Assembly (NCBI RefSeq): GCF_002000025.1
Contig: NZ_MUZV01000001.1
Span: forward strand, 605,879-669,878
Reading direction: 5' to 3'
DNA from: Cognaticolwellia aestuarii
Lineage (GTDB): Bacteria > Pseudomonadota > Gammaproteobacteria > Enterobacterales > Alteromonadaceae
DNA length: 64,000 nucleotides
The position numbers and the translations under genes were made by a program. Below are positions 43,191-52,691 of the stretch, piece by piece; position 1 is the first letter of the stretch, and every line of letters starts with the position of its first letter. The notes beneath the pieces were generated by a model. The model did not search any database. It saw only the letters and a program-made list of their open reading frames with translations, and was not told where the DNA came from.

Positions 43191-43265
43191 GCCTCTCAAA
43201 ATCTGGCAATATAAATTTTAGCTAAGGTAAAGTGAGGATATGAGCATTATTTTTGCTGTATAAAA

Positions 43266-43288
43266 AAGCTCCTCTAAAAGAGGAGCTT
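43266..43288 (-). terminator. Rho-independent terminator of the BON-domain gene
   Basis: AAGCTCCTCT (43266-43275), loop AAA, AGAGGAGCTT (43279-43288). On the minus strand the stem is followed by a run of six T. It lies 90 bases past the stop of the BON-protein gene. Confidence 0.85.
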
Positions 43289-43377
43289 AATAACAGGCTA
43301 TTGTTAGCTAGGTCAGTGCTGATATGACTCAAAAAATATATTCTTTGGGCTTTTAAATAGCGCTGGAGTTAATGTTA

Positions 43378-43929
43378 TTAGCTTTGTAAAATTTTCAGCT
43401 CATTAACCACTTTAGTAACATCTGTTGCGCCTTTAGCGATAGCGCCAGCCAAGTCTTTAGCAGCTTGTGTTTTAACTTCACCTGTAAGAGTTACTTTACC
43501 TTCATCAACTTCTACTTCAATGTCAGTACCACGTACTTCTGACTCTAAAAGTAGGCGTGTTTTCACTACAGTTTCAACTTTAGTGTCTTTCAGGGTCTGC
43601 ATAATGTCACTGTCTGAAATAGTGTCGTTATTTAATACCGTAAGTTCATTTTCAACGCTTTCTACACCGTCTAAATTAGCAATTAATTCTGCCGCAAGCG
43701 CTTTATCAACCTCACTTTCAACTTTACCAGTAAGTGTCACTTTGCCATTGCTAACATCGGTATTGATATCAAACGAATCAAGGTTACCGTTAAGTAACAG
43801 CGTGGTTTCGGCTTTGCCATCAATCCATGCGTCTTTAGCACTATCTTGCCAAGTGTTATCAGCTAACGCTGATGTCGATACACTACCTAATGCTGCTACT
43901 ACCATTAAAGAACAAATTGAATGTTTCAT
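43378..43929 (-). CDS. Periplasmic protein with two BON domains (OsmY-like)
   Basis: A 183-residue secreted protein with signal peptide (residues 1-23, cleavage after ALA). Two BON domains (about 30-100 and 110-183) each carry the pattern D-I-x-V-x-V-x-x-G-K-V-T-L-T-G-E/K-V: NTDVSNGKVTLTGKV and EVEVDEGKVTLTGEV. OsmY-like proteins protect the envelope in osmotic and other stress. The gene shares an upstream motif with the DUF1328 gene near 52222 (listed separately), so they are probably co-regulated. It is monocistronic with its own terminator. Confidence 0.85.
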   Translation of the reverse strand: MKHSICSLMVVAALGSVSTSALADNTWQDSAKDAWIDGKAETTLLLNGNLDSFDINTDVSNGKVTLTGKVESEVDKALAAELIANLDGVESVENELTVLNNDTISDSDIMQTLKDTKVETVVKTRLLLESEVRGTDIEVEVDEGKVTLTGEVKTQAAKDLAGAIAKGATDVTKVVNELKILQS

Positions 43930-44285
43930 ATTAATCTCCTTGTATTTAAGTCACATACGGTAATGCGATAACAGTGCCAACTATTATCTTATTGATTAAT
44001 AAGAAAATAAAAAACAATCAATGACTTATTAATTGTTTAACTTAGAGATAATTACAAGCGAGTATGTAAAATTTACAGACATGAATAATGTACGTTTTTC
44101 GAGCATAACATAGCGATATTATTTGAGTTCAATGCTTTAACTCGTTCGACTCACGATCACTTAAAAACGATTTAGTTTATTGCAGTTTAATTGAGTAAAT
44201 GAATGCGTCGACTAAAAAATAATAGTTATCTCAAGATGAGATCAAACTAAGTTAAACGACTAAATCAAGTCTCTAAGTTGAGCCA
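43930..44285. other. Promoter region of the BON gene
   Basis: The 356-bp gap upstream of the BON gene holds the shared ACAAGCGAG / TTTACAGAC motif (44054-44080). Otherwise it is AT-rich with no coding frame. Confidence 0.45.
44054..44080 (-). promoter_or_regulatory. Stress-gene upstream motif, copy 1 (ACAAGCGAG ... TTTACAGAC)
   Basis: ACAAGCGAG (44054-44062) and TTTACAGAC (44072-44080) recur in the same order at 52351-52359 and 52375-52383, each about 130-160 bases upstream of its gene. Here the spacing is 9 bases; there it is 15. On the minus strand it reads GTCTGTAAA ... CTCGCTTGT. It is a candidate binding site for a shared activator or a shared promoter. Confidence 0.45.
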
Positions 44286-45407
44286 CTAATTTGAGGCGAC
44301 CGATTTACGAAAACGCGACAAGGCAAAGAGGAAAAATACGGTACCTATAGCTAATAGTGCCAAGAAATATGGCCAAACCACGTCCCAGCCGGCACCACGA
44401 TAAAGAATCGCTTGAGCAAATTTTACAAAGTGGGTTGTTGGGGCAAATAGCATAATATTTTGTACAATGTCGGGCATACTTTCGCGAGGGGTAACCCCAC
44501 CAGACAGCATTTGTAAATGCAGCAATATTAAAATCATTAATAAGCCTAGTTGCGGCATAGTACGTGCCTGAGTGCCCAATAAAATACCTAGCGATGTGGT
44601 AGCAAATAAATGTATCGCCGCACCGAATAAAAACAATGCGGCAGAACCATGAATAGGTACCTGCAAAAAGCCTTCAATCACCACGAACAGTGAAAATGCA
44701 GCCAGCATTAATATTACTAAACCATTAGCCCATATTTTGGCGATAACAATTTCAAACGGTGTTAATGGCATCACCAGTAAGTGCTCTAATGTGCCATGTT
44801 CACGCTCACGGATAACCGCGGCTCCGGTCAGAATAATCGAGATCATGGTGATCACATTCATCAATTCCATCACACTACCAAACCAAACGCTGGTCATGTT
44901 CGGATTGAACATAATGTGCGCTGTTTGCTGAATAGGCAACGTGTATGTAGATCGATAGCCCTGCACAAATTCGTTAATTTCTGCACTGATTATGGTCTGA
45001 ATATAGTTGTCACCAATAAACGCTTGTGACATGCGTGTCGCGTCAATATTTACTTGTAGGGTCGGTTGATTACCTGCCACAACATCACGTTCAAAATTGG
45101 CTGGAATATTTAACACAAAGGTATAACGGCCACTATCAAGTGCTGGGTCAACTTCACTTAAGGCAATAATATCTGGGGTCTTAAAATACGGTGCGAAAAA
45201 GGCACTGATGATACGATTCGACAAGTGTGACTGGTCTTCATCAACAACCGCGATAGGGGCGTTATTTAGCTCTATCGACGTTGCAGAAGACACCACATAA
45301 ATTAAACCGGTAAAGGCAAAAAACACGAACAGTAGCAGCACTTTATCGCGCCATAAACTGCGCAATTCTTTGAAACCTAAGTGAAGAATATTTCCGCGAC
45401 CTTGCAT
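44286..45407 (-). CDS. ABC-2 type permease, YhhJ-like
   Basis: A 373-residue ABC transporter permease: one N-terminal helix (residues 22-44), a periplasmic region (45-170), then five helices (about 175-370). The pattern is that of the ABC-2 family (YhhJ, YbhR) and the chain has the usual length. It starts 2 bases before the stop of the RbbA-like gene, so it is the last gene of an exporter operon with the HlyD-like adaptor and the double-ATPase protein. It would pair with the permease domain of that protein to form the membrane channel. Confidence 0.9.
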   Translation of the reverse strand: MQGRGNILHLGFKELRSLWRDKVLLLFVFFAFTGLIYVVSSATSIELNNAPIAVVDEDQSHLSNRIISAFFAPYFKTPDIIALSEVDPALDSGRYTFVLNIPANFERDVVAGNQPTLQVNIDATRMSQAFIGDNYIQTIISAEINEFVQGYRSTYTLPIQQTAHIMFNPNMTSVWFGSVMELMNVITMISIILTGAAVIREREHGTLEHLLVMPLTPFEIVIAKIWANGLVILMLAAFSLFVVIEGFLQVPIHGSAALFLFGAAIHLFATTSLGILLGTQARTMPQLGLLMILILLHLQMLSGGVTPRESMPDIVQNIMLFAPTTHFVKFAQAILYRGAGWDVVWPYFLALLAIGTVFFLFALSRFRKSVASN

Positions 45408-45409
45408 GG

Positions 45410-48223
45410 CTATTTATCCTGCTTTGGAAGTAAAAAAACACTGGCTAATGTCAGCACAGGAATAAAAGCTAACAGGGGCAATAGCTGCGGTGATAAGTCA
45501 GAAAAGTTAAGTGCTTTGTTGAAAACACCGCGGCACGCTTCAAGAAAATAAGTGGTTGGAAACAATTTACCAATAATCGCGCCAAAGCCTTCTAAAGAAG
45601 AAACCGGATCAATGAGGCCACAGAAATTAACCGCTATCATCAAAACGACTACTGTCGTTGCAGCCAAGGCTGATATTTGAGTTTTTGTGAAAGCAGAAAT
45701 TAACAGTCCGACACCGGTAGTGGTGGTTACGTACAACAACGCCGCAACACTCAAGGCCCATAAGCTGCCTTTAAGCGGCACACCAAACACCGTTATTGCT
45801 AAGCCGACCAAACCGAAAAAACTGATCATACTAACTAAAATATAAGGCAGCTGTTTACCGATAACAAACTCTAGTCGGGTAACGGGCGTTACATACAAAT
45901 TAGTGATTGAACCTAATTCTTTTTCCCGTACAACACCGAGCGCCATTAATATCGCCGGTATAAAAACCAACAATAACGGTATCACCGCCGGCACCATAGC
46001 CTCGATACTTTTAAAGTCTTGGTTATAGCGATAACGTGATGCGATATCGGCAGGTACTAAGTTTGGCACTACGCCATAAGTACGAAGGGATAAATCGGTT
46101 AGATAAGCGTAATAGGTGCCTGTGACATAACCTTTGATGGTTTCGGCCCGAAATGGCATGGCACCATCAATCCAAACCACTATTTCTGGTTTTCTGTTAC
46201 GTTTTAATTGCTGACCAAAGTTTGGTGGTATTTCAACCGCAACACTTATTTCGCCGCTGCGCATACGGCGGTCGAGTTCAGCAGGGCTTTTAATATCGTC
46301 TTTTTGAATAAAGTAACGCGAGCCGGCCATATTTTGAATATAGTCACGGCTCTCAGGAGTTTGGTCTTGATCCATCACCGCAAAACTTAGGTCTTCAACA
46401 TCGAAAGTAATACCATAACCTAAAATGAACATCAGGATAATTGAGCCGAGCAAGGCGAACGTTAGTCGAATGGGATCGCGCCATAATTCCAAAGTTTCAC
46501 GATAAGCATAACCAAATAATCGCAGTAAACTAAAAGTGCTATTGGCGGTTTTTTTATCCGTCTTTGAGCTTATAAGTTGCGTATCTTGTTCACCATCCGA
46601 GACTAGCGCTTCTGCTGATACTGAGCTTGAAGTTGATGAAGACGATTCGGCTACTGCTTCTTCTAAATAAGCGATAAAAGCGTCTTCTAAGGTCTCAACA
46701 CCACGTTTTTCACACAGTGCCGTGGGCGTATCGCTAGAGAGTATTTTCCCTGCGTGCATTAATGAAATACGGTCACAGCGTGCAGCTTCATCCATAAAAT
46801 GGGTCGAGATAAAAATGGTCACGCCTTGTTCGCGAGATAACTCAATGAGCAGCTGCCAAAAGTCATCACGTGCGACGGGATCAACCCCCGAGGTTGGCTC
46901 ATCAAGAATAAGCATTTCAGGGTTATGTACTACCGCTACTGCAAGCGATAACCGTTGACGAATACCTAGCGGTAAATCTTCAGGGAAGTCGTCACGGTAT
47001 TTATCAAGATTAAAACGGCTAATTAATACTTTAACACGGGCTGCTGTTTGCTCATGCGGTAAATGAAATAACCGTGCATGCAAAACCATGTTCTGTTGCA
47101 CGGTAAGTTCGTTATAAAGCGAAAAGGCTTGCGACATAAAGCCAACACGCTTGCGGGTTTCAATATTATTAGCATCAACTTTTTCACCAAATAATTTAGC
47201 TTCTCCGCTGCTGGCGGGTTGTAAGCCAGTGAGCATTTTCATGGTAGTGGTTTTTCCGCAACCATTTGAGCCTAAAAAGCCAAAAATTTCCCCACGTTCA
47301 ATACTTAAACTGACGTTATTAACCGCGGTAAAATCACCAAAGCTTTTGGTCAGTTCAGTTGCAGTGATCGCAGCTTCAGCAGTGGCTGAATTTTGCTGGC
47401 GAGGAGGCACAACAAGCACCTGGTGATCATGGCGTTTTTCTTCCGGCAACAAAGAAATAAAAGCTTCATCAAGTGTTTTTTGTCCAGTTTTAAGCTTTAT
47501 TTCACTTGGACTACCCGTGCCGATCACCTTGCCGTCATCCATTGCAACCAGCCAATCAAAATCGTCCGCTTCTTCCATATAAGCGGTGGCAACCAATACG
47601 CTCATATTTTTTTGACGGCGACGAATACGATCAATTAATTGCCAAAATTGACGACGAGAGAGTGGGTCTACACCAGTGGTAGGTTCATCTAGAATTAATA
47701 ACTCAGGATCATGAATCAATGCACAGCACAAACCGAGTTTTTGTTTCATGCCGCCGGAAAGCTTCTCTGCCGGACGATCAGCGAAGGCTTCTAGTCCAGT
47801 GCTTTTGAGTAAGTCTTTAATACGGTGTTGACGTTCTTTCTTTTCTTGGCCAAACAGCCGACCAAAAAAGTCGATATTTTCAAAAACAGACAAGGTTGGA
47901 TACAGGTTCTTACCTAACCCTTGTGGCATATAAGCAATCCGTGGTGAAACCGCAGTTCGAAAACGGCTATCGCGCATATTGCCCGCTAAAACCTCTATTT
48001 CACCTTGTTGAACCGCGCGAGCGCCTGCAATAAGGGCTAACAGGCTAGATTTACCAACACCATCAGGGCCAATCAACCCCACCATACTGCTCGCAGGTAA
48101 AGCTAAATTAATATCATCAAGGGCAAAATTATCACCGTAGCGATGCGTTACTTTGCTGATGTTGACGACACTAGCAGCCTGGGTAAGCTCACTCACTTTA
48201 CTGTGATCGGACATATCAGACAT
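45410..48223 (-). CDS. rbbA: Double ABC ATPase fused to ABC-2 permease, RbbA-like
   Basis: A 937-residue fusion. ATPase 1 (about 20-250) has Walker [10 protein letters not shown], signature LSGGMKQKL and Walker [14 protein letters not shown]. ATPase 2 (about 285-520) has Walker [10 protein letters not shown], a degenerate signature LPLGIRQRL and Walker [15 protein letters not shown] low-complexity serine-rich linker follows near 535-560, then an ABC-2 permease with six helices (about 600-937). This is the layout of E. coli RbbA, called a ribosome-associated ATPase, of about 911 residues. Within the operon HlyD-RbbA-YhhJ it is more likely an exporter component. Its exact substrate is unknown; drugs or hydrophobic molecules are typical for relatives. 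Confidence 0.88.
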   Translation of the reverse strand: MSDMSDHSKVSELTQAASVVNISKVTHRYGDNFALDDINLALPASSMVGLIGPDGVGKSSLLALIAGARAVQQGEIEVLAGNMRDSRFRTAVSPRIAYMPQGLGKNLYPTLSVFENIDFFGRLFGQEKKERQHRIKDLLKSTGLEAFADRPAEKLSGGMKQKLGLCCALIHDPELLILDEPTTGVDPLSRRQFWQLIDRIRRRQKNMSVLVATAYMEEADDFDWLVAMDDGKVIGTGSPSEIKLKTGQKTLDEAFISLLPEEKRHDHQVLVVPPRQQNSATAEAAITATELTKSFGDFTAVNNVSLSIERGEIFGFLGSNGCGKTTTMKMLTGLQPASSGEAKLFGEKVDANNIETRKRVGFMSQAFSLYNELTVQQNMVLHARLFHLPHEQTAARVKVLISRFNLDKYRDDFPEDLPLGIRQRLSLAVAVVHNPEMLILDEPTSGVDPVARDDFWQLLIELSREQGVTIFISTHFMDEAARCDRISLMHAGKILSSDTPTALCEKRGVETLEDAFIAYLEEAVAESSSSTSSSVSAEALVSDGEQDTQLISSKTDKKTANSTFSLLRLFGYAYRETLELWRDPIRLTFALLGSIILMFILGYGITFDVEDLSFAVMDQDQTPESRDYIQNMAGSRYFIQKDDIKSPAELDRRMRSGEISVAVEIPPNFGQQLKRNRKPEIVVWIDGAMPFRAETIKGYVTGTYYAYLTDLSLRTYGVVPNLVPADIASRYRYNQDFKSIEAMVPAVIPLLLVFIPAILMALGVVREKELGSITNLYVTPVTRLEFVIGKQLPYILVSMISFFGLVGLAITVFGVPLKGSLWALSVAALLYVTTTTGVGLLISAFTKTQISALAATTVVVLMIAVNFCGLIDPVSSLEGFGAIIGKLFPTTYFLEACRGVFNKALNFSDLSPQLLPLLAFIPVLTLASVFLLPKQDK

Positions 48224-49227
48224 TATTCAGGCACTCTGACCTGTAACTTTTCTGGCCATGTTTTTTCTGGTGCTAATAAAACATAAGCCAGCCCAGGTAC
48301 GCCGGTTTTAACTTGTGCGATATGTTCTTTAAGCAACTGAGGGTCAAGTTTAACTTTGACACGAAACATTAATTTATCGCGCTCGTCTCGGGTTTCTACT
48401 GATTTAGGGGTGAACTGTGCTTGCGCAGACACAAAGGAGACTTTCGCGGGTAATATATATTGCGGAATAGCATCTAAAACAATACGAGCTTCTGAGCCAA
48501 TGGTAACTTTACCGGCTTCAGAGGTGGGTAAGTAAATACTCATGTAAACATCGGTCAGGTCCAGTAATGAGAAAACTTTGCCACCACTGCCTAAGACTTC
48601 ACCAGGCTCAGCTAAACGATATAATATTCTGCCATTAATCGGGGCTTGGAGTGTGCTGTCAGCAATATTGCTTTGCAAACGCTCAATACGTGCATGAGCG
48701 GCTTCAATACCCGCGTCAGACTGCACAACTTTCACATTAGCTGCTCTTAAGGCTGCTTGCGCTGAGGTAGATACCGTGCGCTGCTTATCTACATTTTCTT
48801 TAGAAACATGCCCTTGTTTTGCCAACTCTAAAGTGCGGCGTAATTCTGCTTCTGCTAGCGCCAATTCACTTTTGTGTTGGTCGACAATAGCCAATGCATA
48901 TTTGCGCGACTCAATGACTTCACGTAATCCCGCATTTGCCTCACGCAATTGCGCATTTAAATCATCGGTATCAATCACCGCCAAAGCTTGGTCCATTTCG
49001 ACCATATCGCCTTCCTGCGCTAAAACTTTCACTAACCGACCGGGTAGTTTTGTCGCTATATCATATTCTGTCGCTTCAATACGACCATTACCATAAACAA
49101 CACTGTCGGGCAGCTGATTAGCGAGTTTTTCTGCTTGCTGGTTTTGCCAAAAATACCAACCACCTCCAGCTACTACGATCAAGGCAACTATTTTACTGAG
49201 TGATGTTAGCGTTGATTTTATCGTCAT
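48223..49227 (-). CDS. HlyD-family periplasmic adaptor protein (YhiI-like)
   Basis: A 334-residue membrane-fusion protein. An N-terminal helix (about residues 12-28) anchors it, followed by the lipoyl-like half motif [32 protein letters not shown], a coiled-coil hairpin (about 85-180), then the second lipoyl half [27 protein letters not shown] and a beta-barrel. The ATG at 49227 is chosen because GGAG lies 8 bases upstream; a TTG 15 bases earlier is the only longer option. It is the first gene of the exporter operon, sharing one base with the RbbA-like gene. It would link the inner-membrane ABC complex to an outer-membrane channel of the TolC type, not encoded here. Confidence 0.9.
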   Translation of the reverse strand: MTIKSTLTSLSKIVALIVVAGGGWYFWQNQQAEKLANQLPDSVVYGNGRIEATEYDIATKLPGRLVKVLAQEGDMVEMDQALAVIDTDDLNAQLREANAGLREVIESRKYALAIVDQHKSELALAEAELRRTLELAKQGHVSKENVDKQRTVSTSAQAALRAANVKVVQSDAGIEAAHARIERLQSNIADSTLQAPINGRILYRLAEPGEVLGSGGKVFSLLDLTDVYMSIYLPTSEAGKVTIGSEARIVLDAIPQYILPAKVSFVSAQAQFTPKSVETRDERDKLMFRVKVKLDPQLLKEHIAQVKTGVPGLAYVLLAPEKTWPEKLQVRVPE

Positions 49228-49479
49228 GAGGTGTAGCTCCAAAGGTTAAAAAAGTAATGTTCCTCTTGATACAATACCACCATCATTGTAAATAAATATG
49301 AGTTAGATCAATAAAGTGCTTTAAGGCTAGGTGGGGAAATTAATTAATTTTAGTGCCGTTATTTTTACTTTAAGCCTATGATTTTTCTAATATTGACAAA
49401 CTCAAGTAAAAGTTCTCTAGTAGCATTAATTTTCATGTTAATGAATACTAAAGCTGCGGATAAAAAAAGTCGCTCAGGA

Positions 49480-50790
49480 TTAATTATTTTTACATGTTAT
49501 TTTTTCGATTCTTTGTATTAATTCGCCCCTGTCATGATCACTCATGCATTCCTTGGCTTGTTGCTGTGAAATCATCTCAGTTTGCGTTAACACAAAGTTA
49601 TGTTGCTCATCCGTTGTTGTTTGCCCCAACAACACATGCAAGGCATCAAGCATTTTGATAGTAACCGCAAGGTTGTTTTGACATTGCTGCCTGATTTGAT
49701 CAAAAGCCGCTTTAGCAATATCAGTAAAAGTTAACTCTTTACAGATTAAACAGAGTACGCCACCAGACAACATTTTTTTCTGGGGAAAGGTTTTATCAGT
49801 TAAACCACAGAGTACTGCAGACAACTTATCTATGCAGGTAATAGCCGTGTAGGGATCATTTATGCCTGGCGATAACGCTCTTAATGCTATTTCAACTAAT
49901 TGATGTACAGCAAATTCAGGATCTTGAACTGGCGTTCGACATGAGCCATAAATAAGATGTTGCTCAATATCATTACTAATATCTTGTTCTGCGAGGCTAC
50001 TAGCATAAACAGTAGCTATTTTAGTTTTTTCAACAATAAAGTCACCGGCTGAAAAGTGTAGCTGTATAACGCAATGCGACTGTGCTGCTAATTTCAGTAA
50101 ACTTTCTTTATCAATAAGTTGCAAATAACCACTAAACGGCGCCATGACATCAAACTCAACCAGGTGACTATTTTTTTTCACTGGTGAAGTGTTCGCCTCA
50201 GTTGTATTTTTATTTTTCGCGCTAGGAAATAGTTTTGCGATATTGTGCTGTAACTCGCAATAAACATCATCAATCACCACATCAGCTTGAATTGACATCG
50301 CAACATGATGAATAAAGTAAACTAGAGTACAAACGCTAAAACAGGTCATCACAATAGCAACCGTTATGGTTATACCTGGCTTAAAATCATACGGAGCCTT
50401 AAAGCTAAGTGCACAAAATATTACGATGCAGAACAAAAATGTCGCAATAAACGTACCTAAGACTATTTGAGTCCCTTTATCCATCATAAAATTTCGCATT
50501 AAACGTGGGCCAAACTGTGAGGAAGCCAGCGTTAAAACGACAATGGTAATTGAAAAGGCAATACTGGTGACTGTGATCATTGCACCCGCTATCGTACCTA
50601 ATAGTGAACGTACAGCATCAACGTTTGTTGCATACAAAAAGCCAATAGCGCCTTTATTTTCTTGGGTATGGGTAATATCAATGTAGAGAGTGATAGCTGC
50701 TAATAAAAAAGACAATATAATCATTAAGCTAGGTACAAACCAAAAGCTGGACTGAGTTTTTTCGATAAGAGGAGCTAATTTATTATTCAT
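49480..50790 (-). CDS. DUF2254 family membrane protein
   Basis: A 436-residue protein with four predicted membrane helices in the first 165 residues (about 17-37, 60-85, 107-127, 137-160), then a cytoplasmic region of about 270 residues. The segments SLLGTIAGAMITVTSIAFSITIVVLTLASSQFGPRLMRNF (cited as positions about 62-101) and ALSPGINDPYTAITCIDKL are the defining marks of DUF2254. The family role is unproven. The gene is monocistronic, read in the same direction as the exporter operon but about 240 bases beyond its start. Confidence 0.88.
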   Translation of the reverse strand: MNNKLAPLIEKTQSSFWFVPSLMIILSFLLAAITLYIDITHTQENKGAIGFLYATNVDAVRSLLGTIAGAMITVTSIAFSITIVVLTLASSQFGPRLMRNFMMDKGTQIVLGTFIATFLFCIVIFCALSFKAPYDFKPGITITVAIVMTCFSVCTLVYFIHHVAMSIQADVVIDDVYCELQHNIAKLFPSAKNKNTTEANTSPVKKNSHLVEFDVMAPFSGYLQLIDKESLLKLAAQSHCVIQLHFSAGDFIVEKTKIATVYASSLAEQDISNDIEQHLIYGSCRTPVQDPEFAVHQLVEIALRALSPGINDPYTAITCIDKLSAVLCGLTDKTFPQKKMLSGGVLCLICKELTFTDIAKAAFDQIRQQCQNNLAVTIKMLDALHVLLGQTTTDEQHNFVLTQTEMISQQQAKECMSDHDRGELIQRIEKITCKNN

Positions 50791-50960
50791 AACTTGTACC
50801 TACTTATGCCAGTGCTAATAAATTTCATTTATAAAAAATAGCTATATTCATAAAAAGGGTTTGTGTTCTCAAACCGCAGGTAAGTGCTAAGAGCTAAAAA
50901 ACTTATTAGCCTTGGTATTACTAGCAGTAGCTAAACAATTTCCCATAAAATTAAAATAAG

Positions 50961-50989
50961 TGATAAAAAAAGGCCTTAGTAGGCCTTTT
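50961..50989 (-). terminator. Rho-independent terminator of the larger lipoprotein gene
   Basis: AAAAGGCCT (50968-50976), loop TAGT, AGGCCTTTT (50981-50989). On the minus strand the stem is followed by seven T (complement of 50965-50971). It lies 26 bases past the stop of the 51015-51395 gene. Confidence 0.9.
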
Positions 50990-51014
50990 ATCATTTAGTA
51001 ATGGTCAATAATAA

Positions 51015-51395
51015 TTAACAATCGTCGTCTTTAGCTTCAACGCCTTCTTTTACCTTTTCACAAGCGTCTTCAACCGCGTTACCCGCGTCTTTTTTCATAT
51101 CTTTAAACTTGCTAGTGGCGCTGTCTTTAATCTCATCTAGCTTATTGCCAGCATCTTCTTTCATTTTGCCTAATTTTTCGCTTGCGTCATCTTTAATTTC
51201 ACTAAGCTTATTTCCGGCACTGTCGACCATATCATCGACTTTATCTCCCGTTTTTTCCGCCGCTTTACCTGCCTCGTGAACCATTTCATCTACTTTTTCA
51301 CCGGCAGTTTCTGCTTTTTCTTCGCTACAAGCTGTTAACCCAAGTACGGCCACAAGTGTAATAGCGCTAGTTGATAATTTTTTAATTAAAGTCAT
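51015..51395 (-). CDS. Lipoprotein with LEA/apolipophorin-like Lys-Asp repeats (larger copy)
   Basis: A 126-residue lipoprotein: signal peptide and lipobox LTAC, Cys at residue 23. The mature region has 11-residue-like amphipathic repeats (DKVDDMVDSAGNKLSEIKDDASEKLGKMKEDAGNKLD is cited as positions about 48-84) characteristic of LEA-like and YtxH-like helices. The end DAGNAVEDACEKVKEG reads almost identically in the 82-residue paralogue at 51786. The extra middle block (about 44 residues) looks like internal expansion of the same repeat. Highly acidic and lysine-rich, it should be a helical, partly disordered outer-membrane-anchored stress protein. A dead DUF1328 copy lies upstream. Confidence 0.75.
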   Translation of the reverse strand: MTLIKKLSTSAITLVAVLGLTACSEEKAETAGEKVDEMVHEAGKAAEKTGDKVDDMVDSAGNKLSEIKDDASEKLGKMKEDAGNKLDEIKDSATSKFKDMKKDAGNAVEDACEKVKEGVEAKDDDC

Positions 51396-51404
51396 CTGTT
51401 TTTC

Positions 51405-51507
51405 CCTAAATTTTGGTGATTTATCACAAGCTGTATTGACGTTAATAAAACACCCAACAATACAACAAAGTAAATAAGCTAATTTTCACAATACTCGCTA
51501 CTACGCC
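51405..51507 (-). pseudogene. Decayed DUF1328 gene fragment
   Basis: Read on the minus strand, bases 51507-51442 give GVVASIVKISLFTLLYCWVFY followed by a stop. This aligns with [21 protein letters not shown] of the intact DUF1328 protein at 52046. Downstream sequence (GGTGATTTATCAC, CAATACAACAAAG) also parallels the intact copy base by base. The 5' half is missing and the frame closes early. It lies just upstream of the larger lipoprotein as the intact gene lies upstream of the smaller one. Confidence 0.7.
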
Positions 51508-51511
51508 AAAT

Positions 51512-51544
51512 CTTCCATATGAAAACAGCGTTTTAATATGGAAG
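51512..51544. repeat. Inverted repeat between the duplicated modules
   Basis: CTTCCATAT (51512-51520) pairs with ATATGGAAG (51536-51544), and the inner AAAAC/GTTTT also pair. A second stem, CCCTTAATT (51700-51708) / AATTAAGGG (51720-51728), lies 57 bases past the stop of the smaller lipoprotein gene and may end its transcript. Neither is an obvious mobile-element end. Confidence 0.4.
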
Positions 51545-51785
51545 TCGTAGTTCAACAACTAAAAAGTAAGTACCCACCTACCTTAACACATTATAAAATT
51601 CTGTTTATTTAACGATGAGCTTGTACTGATTTCATTGTTTAATACGATGAATAACATAAAGTTCAAGTGACAACGATTTAGTATTAACGTAAATATTCCC
51701 CCTTAATTTATAGCCAATTAATTAAGGGAGAATGCAATATTTACTAAAACCTATGTAGGCTTTGTATCGGCTTATGAGCTATAGA

Positions 51786-52034
51786 CTAACAATCGCTGTC
51801 TTCAGCATTTACCCCTTCTTTAACCTTCTCACAGGCATCTTCTACTGCGTTGCCAGCATCATCAGCCATATCACCGACTTTATCACCAGCATCTTCAAGT
51901 GCATTGCCAGCGTCATGTACCATTTCATCTACTTTCTCACCGGCATTTTCTGCTTTATCGTCGCTACAGGCTGTTAAGCCAAGGATTGCAACAAAAGTAA
52001 TCATTGTGATTGATAGTTTTTTAATAAAAGTCAT
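51786..52034 (-). CDS. Small lipoprotein, paralogue of the larger LEA-like lipoprotein
   Basis: An 82-residue lipoprotein: signal peptide, lipobox LTAC with Cys at residue 23, then KAENAGEKVDEMVHDAGNALEDAGDKVGDMADDAGNAVEDACEKVKEG (cited as positions 27-74). The first and last parts are nearly identical to those of the 126-residue neighbour, so the pair arose by tandem duplication. It is the second gene of a pair with the DUF1328 gene, 11 bases downstream of it. Its mature domain is a short acidic helix, and a C-terminal Cys (EDSDC) may form a disulfide. Confidence 0.75.
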   Translation of the reverse strand: MTFIKKLSITMITFVAILGLTACSDDKAENAGEKVDEMVHDAGNALEDAGDKVGDMADDAGNAVEDACEKVKEGVNAEDSDC

Positions 52035-52045
52035 AATATTTTTCC

Positions 52046-52222
52046 TTAAATTTTTGGTGATTTACCACGAATGGCATTAGCAATTAATGAAATAACGAGT
52101 AATACAACAAAGATAAAAAAGATAATTTTAGCAATACCCGCTGCTGCGCCTGCAATGCCACTAAAGCCGAATATTGCGGCAATAATAGCGACAACTAAAA
52201 AAGTGAGTGCCCAATTCAACAT
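52046..52222 (-). CDS. DUF1328 family small membrane protein (YtjA-like)
   Basis: A 58-residue protein: [20 protein letters not shown], then [20 protein letters not shown] and [18 protein letters not shown]. This is the whole length of DUF1328, with two hydrophobic helices and the conserved [17 protein letters not shown] core. The ATG at 52222 is preceded by AAGGGGAAT. YtjA-like proteins are small stress-linked inner-membrane proteins of unknown function. The gene sits 11 bases upstream of the small lipoprotein gene, and the two form an operon. It shares an upstream motif with the BON gene. Confidence 0.85.
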   Translation of the reverse strand: MLNWALTFLVVAIIAAIFGFSGIAGAAAGIAKIIFFIFVVLLVISLIANAIRGKSPKI

Positions 52223-52350
52223 AATATTCCCCTTTGTTCATTAAGTTTTAAACTACAGTTCACTTAATGCGTTATTCATGCCAATGAGAAAATAAAACAT
52301 AAACGATTGATAATTAAATATTAATTTATTTTTTATATTTTTTAATATTC

Positions 52351-52383
52351 ACAAGCGAGCCGTTAAGTGAAATATTTACAGAC
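52351..52383 (-). promoter_or_regulatory. Stress-gene upstream motif, copy 2 (ACAAGCGAG ... TTTACAGAC)
   Basis: ACAAGCGAG (52351-52359) and TTTACAGAC (52375-52383), as in copy 1 at 44054-44080, at the same distance (about 130-160 bases) from the DUF1328 ATG. The rest of this 469-bp intergenic region is AT-rich and has no gene, apart from the repeat and terminator listed. Confidence 0.45.
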
Positions 52384-52543
52384 TAGGTGTGTAGTACTTT
52401 CCGTATAATTTAGTCATGCTAAAAACGCTAAATTACCTCGTTAACAGGTAGAAAAAGTACCAGAAGCTGGAGATAGAATGATGCCGATAAGGTATAGAGG
52501 TGGTGAAAACTATTGAGATTAAAGCACTAGACAGACTAACTTA

Positions 52544-52597
52544 ACCTAAGCTTTTAATTCACTTGAATATCAAACACTCGTTATCCAGAGTTCAGGT
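52544..52597 (-). repeat. 54-bp dispersed repeat, solo end of the MITE-like element
   Basis: The reverse complement matches 59990-60043 at 51 of 54 positions (counted by eye). It begins ACCTGAACTCTGGATAA and ends AAGCTTAGGT. Only one terminus is present here, so this is a fragment of the element that is complete near 60 kb. Confidence 0.8.
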
Positions 52598-52640
52598 TAA
52601 CCTAGTATTAATCTTCTGATAATCAAGCTATTTTAGCAAA

Positions 52641-52667
52641 AATAAGGAGGAATAATTCCTCCTTATT
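52641..52667 (-). terminator. Rho-independent terminator of the outer-membrane protein gene
   Basis: AATAAGGAGGAA (52641-52652), loop TAA, TTCCTCCTTATT (52656-52667). On the minus strand the stem continues into TTATTTTTGC. It lies 25 bases past the stop of the 52692-53387 gene. Confidence 0.85.
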
Positions 52668-52691
52668 GGCAGAACCATTAATTGCTAAAAA

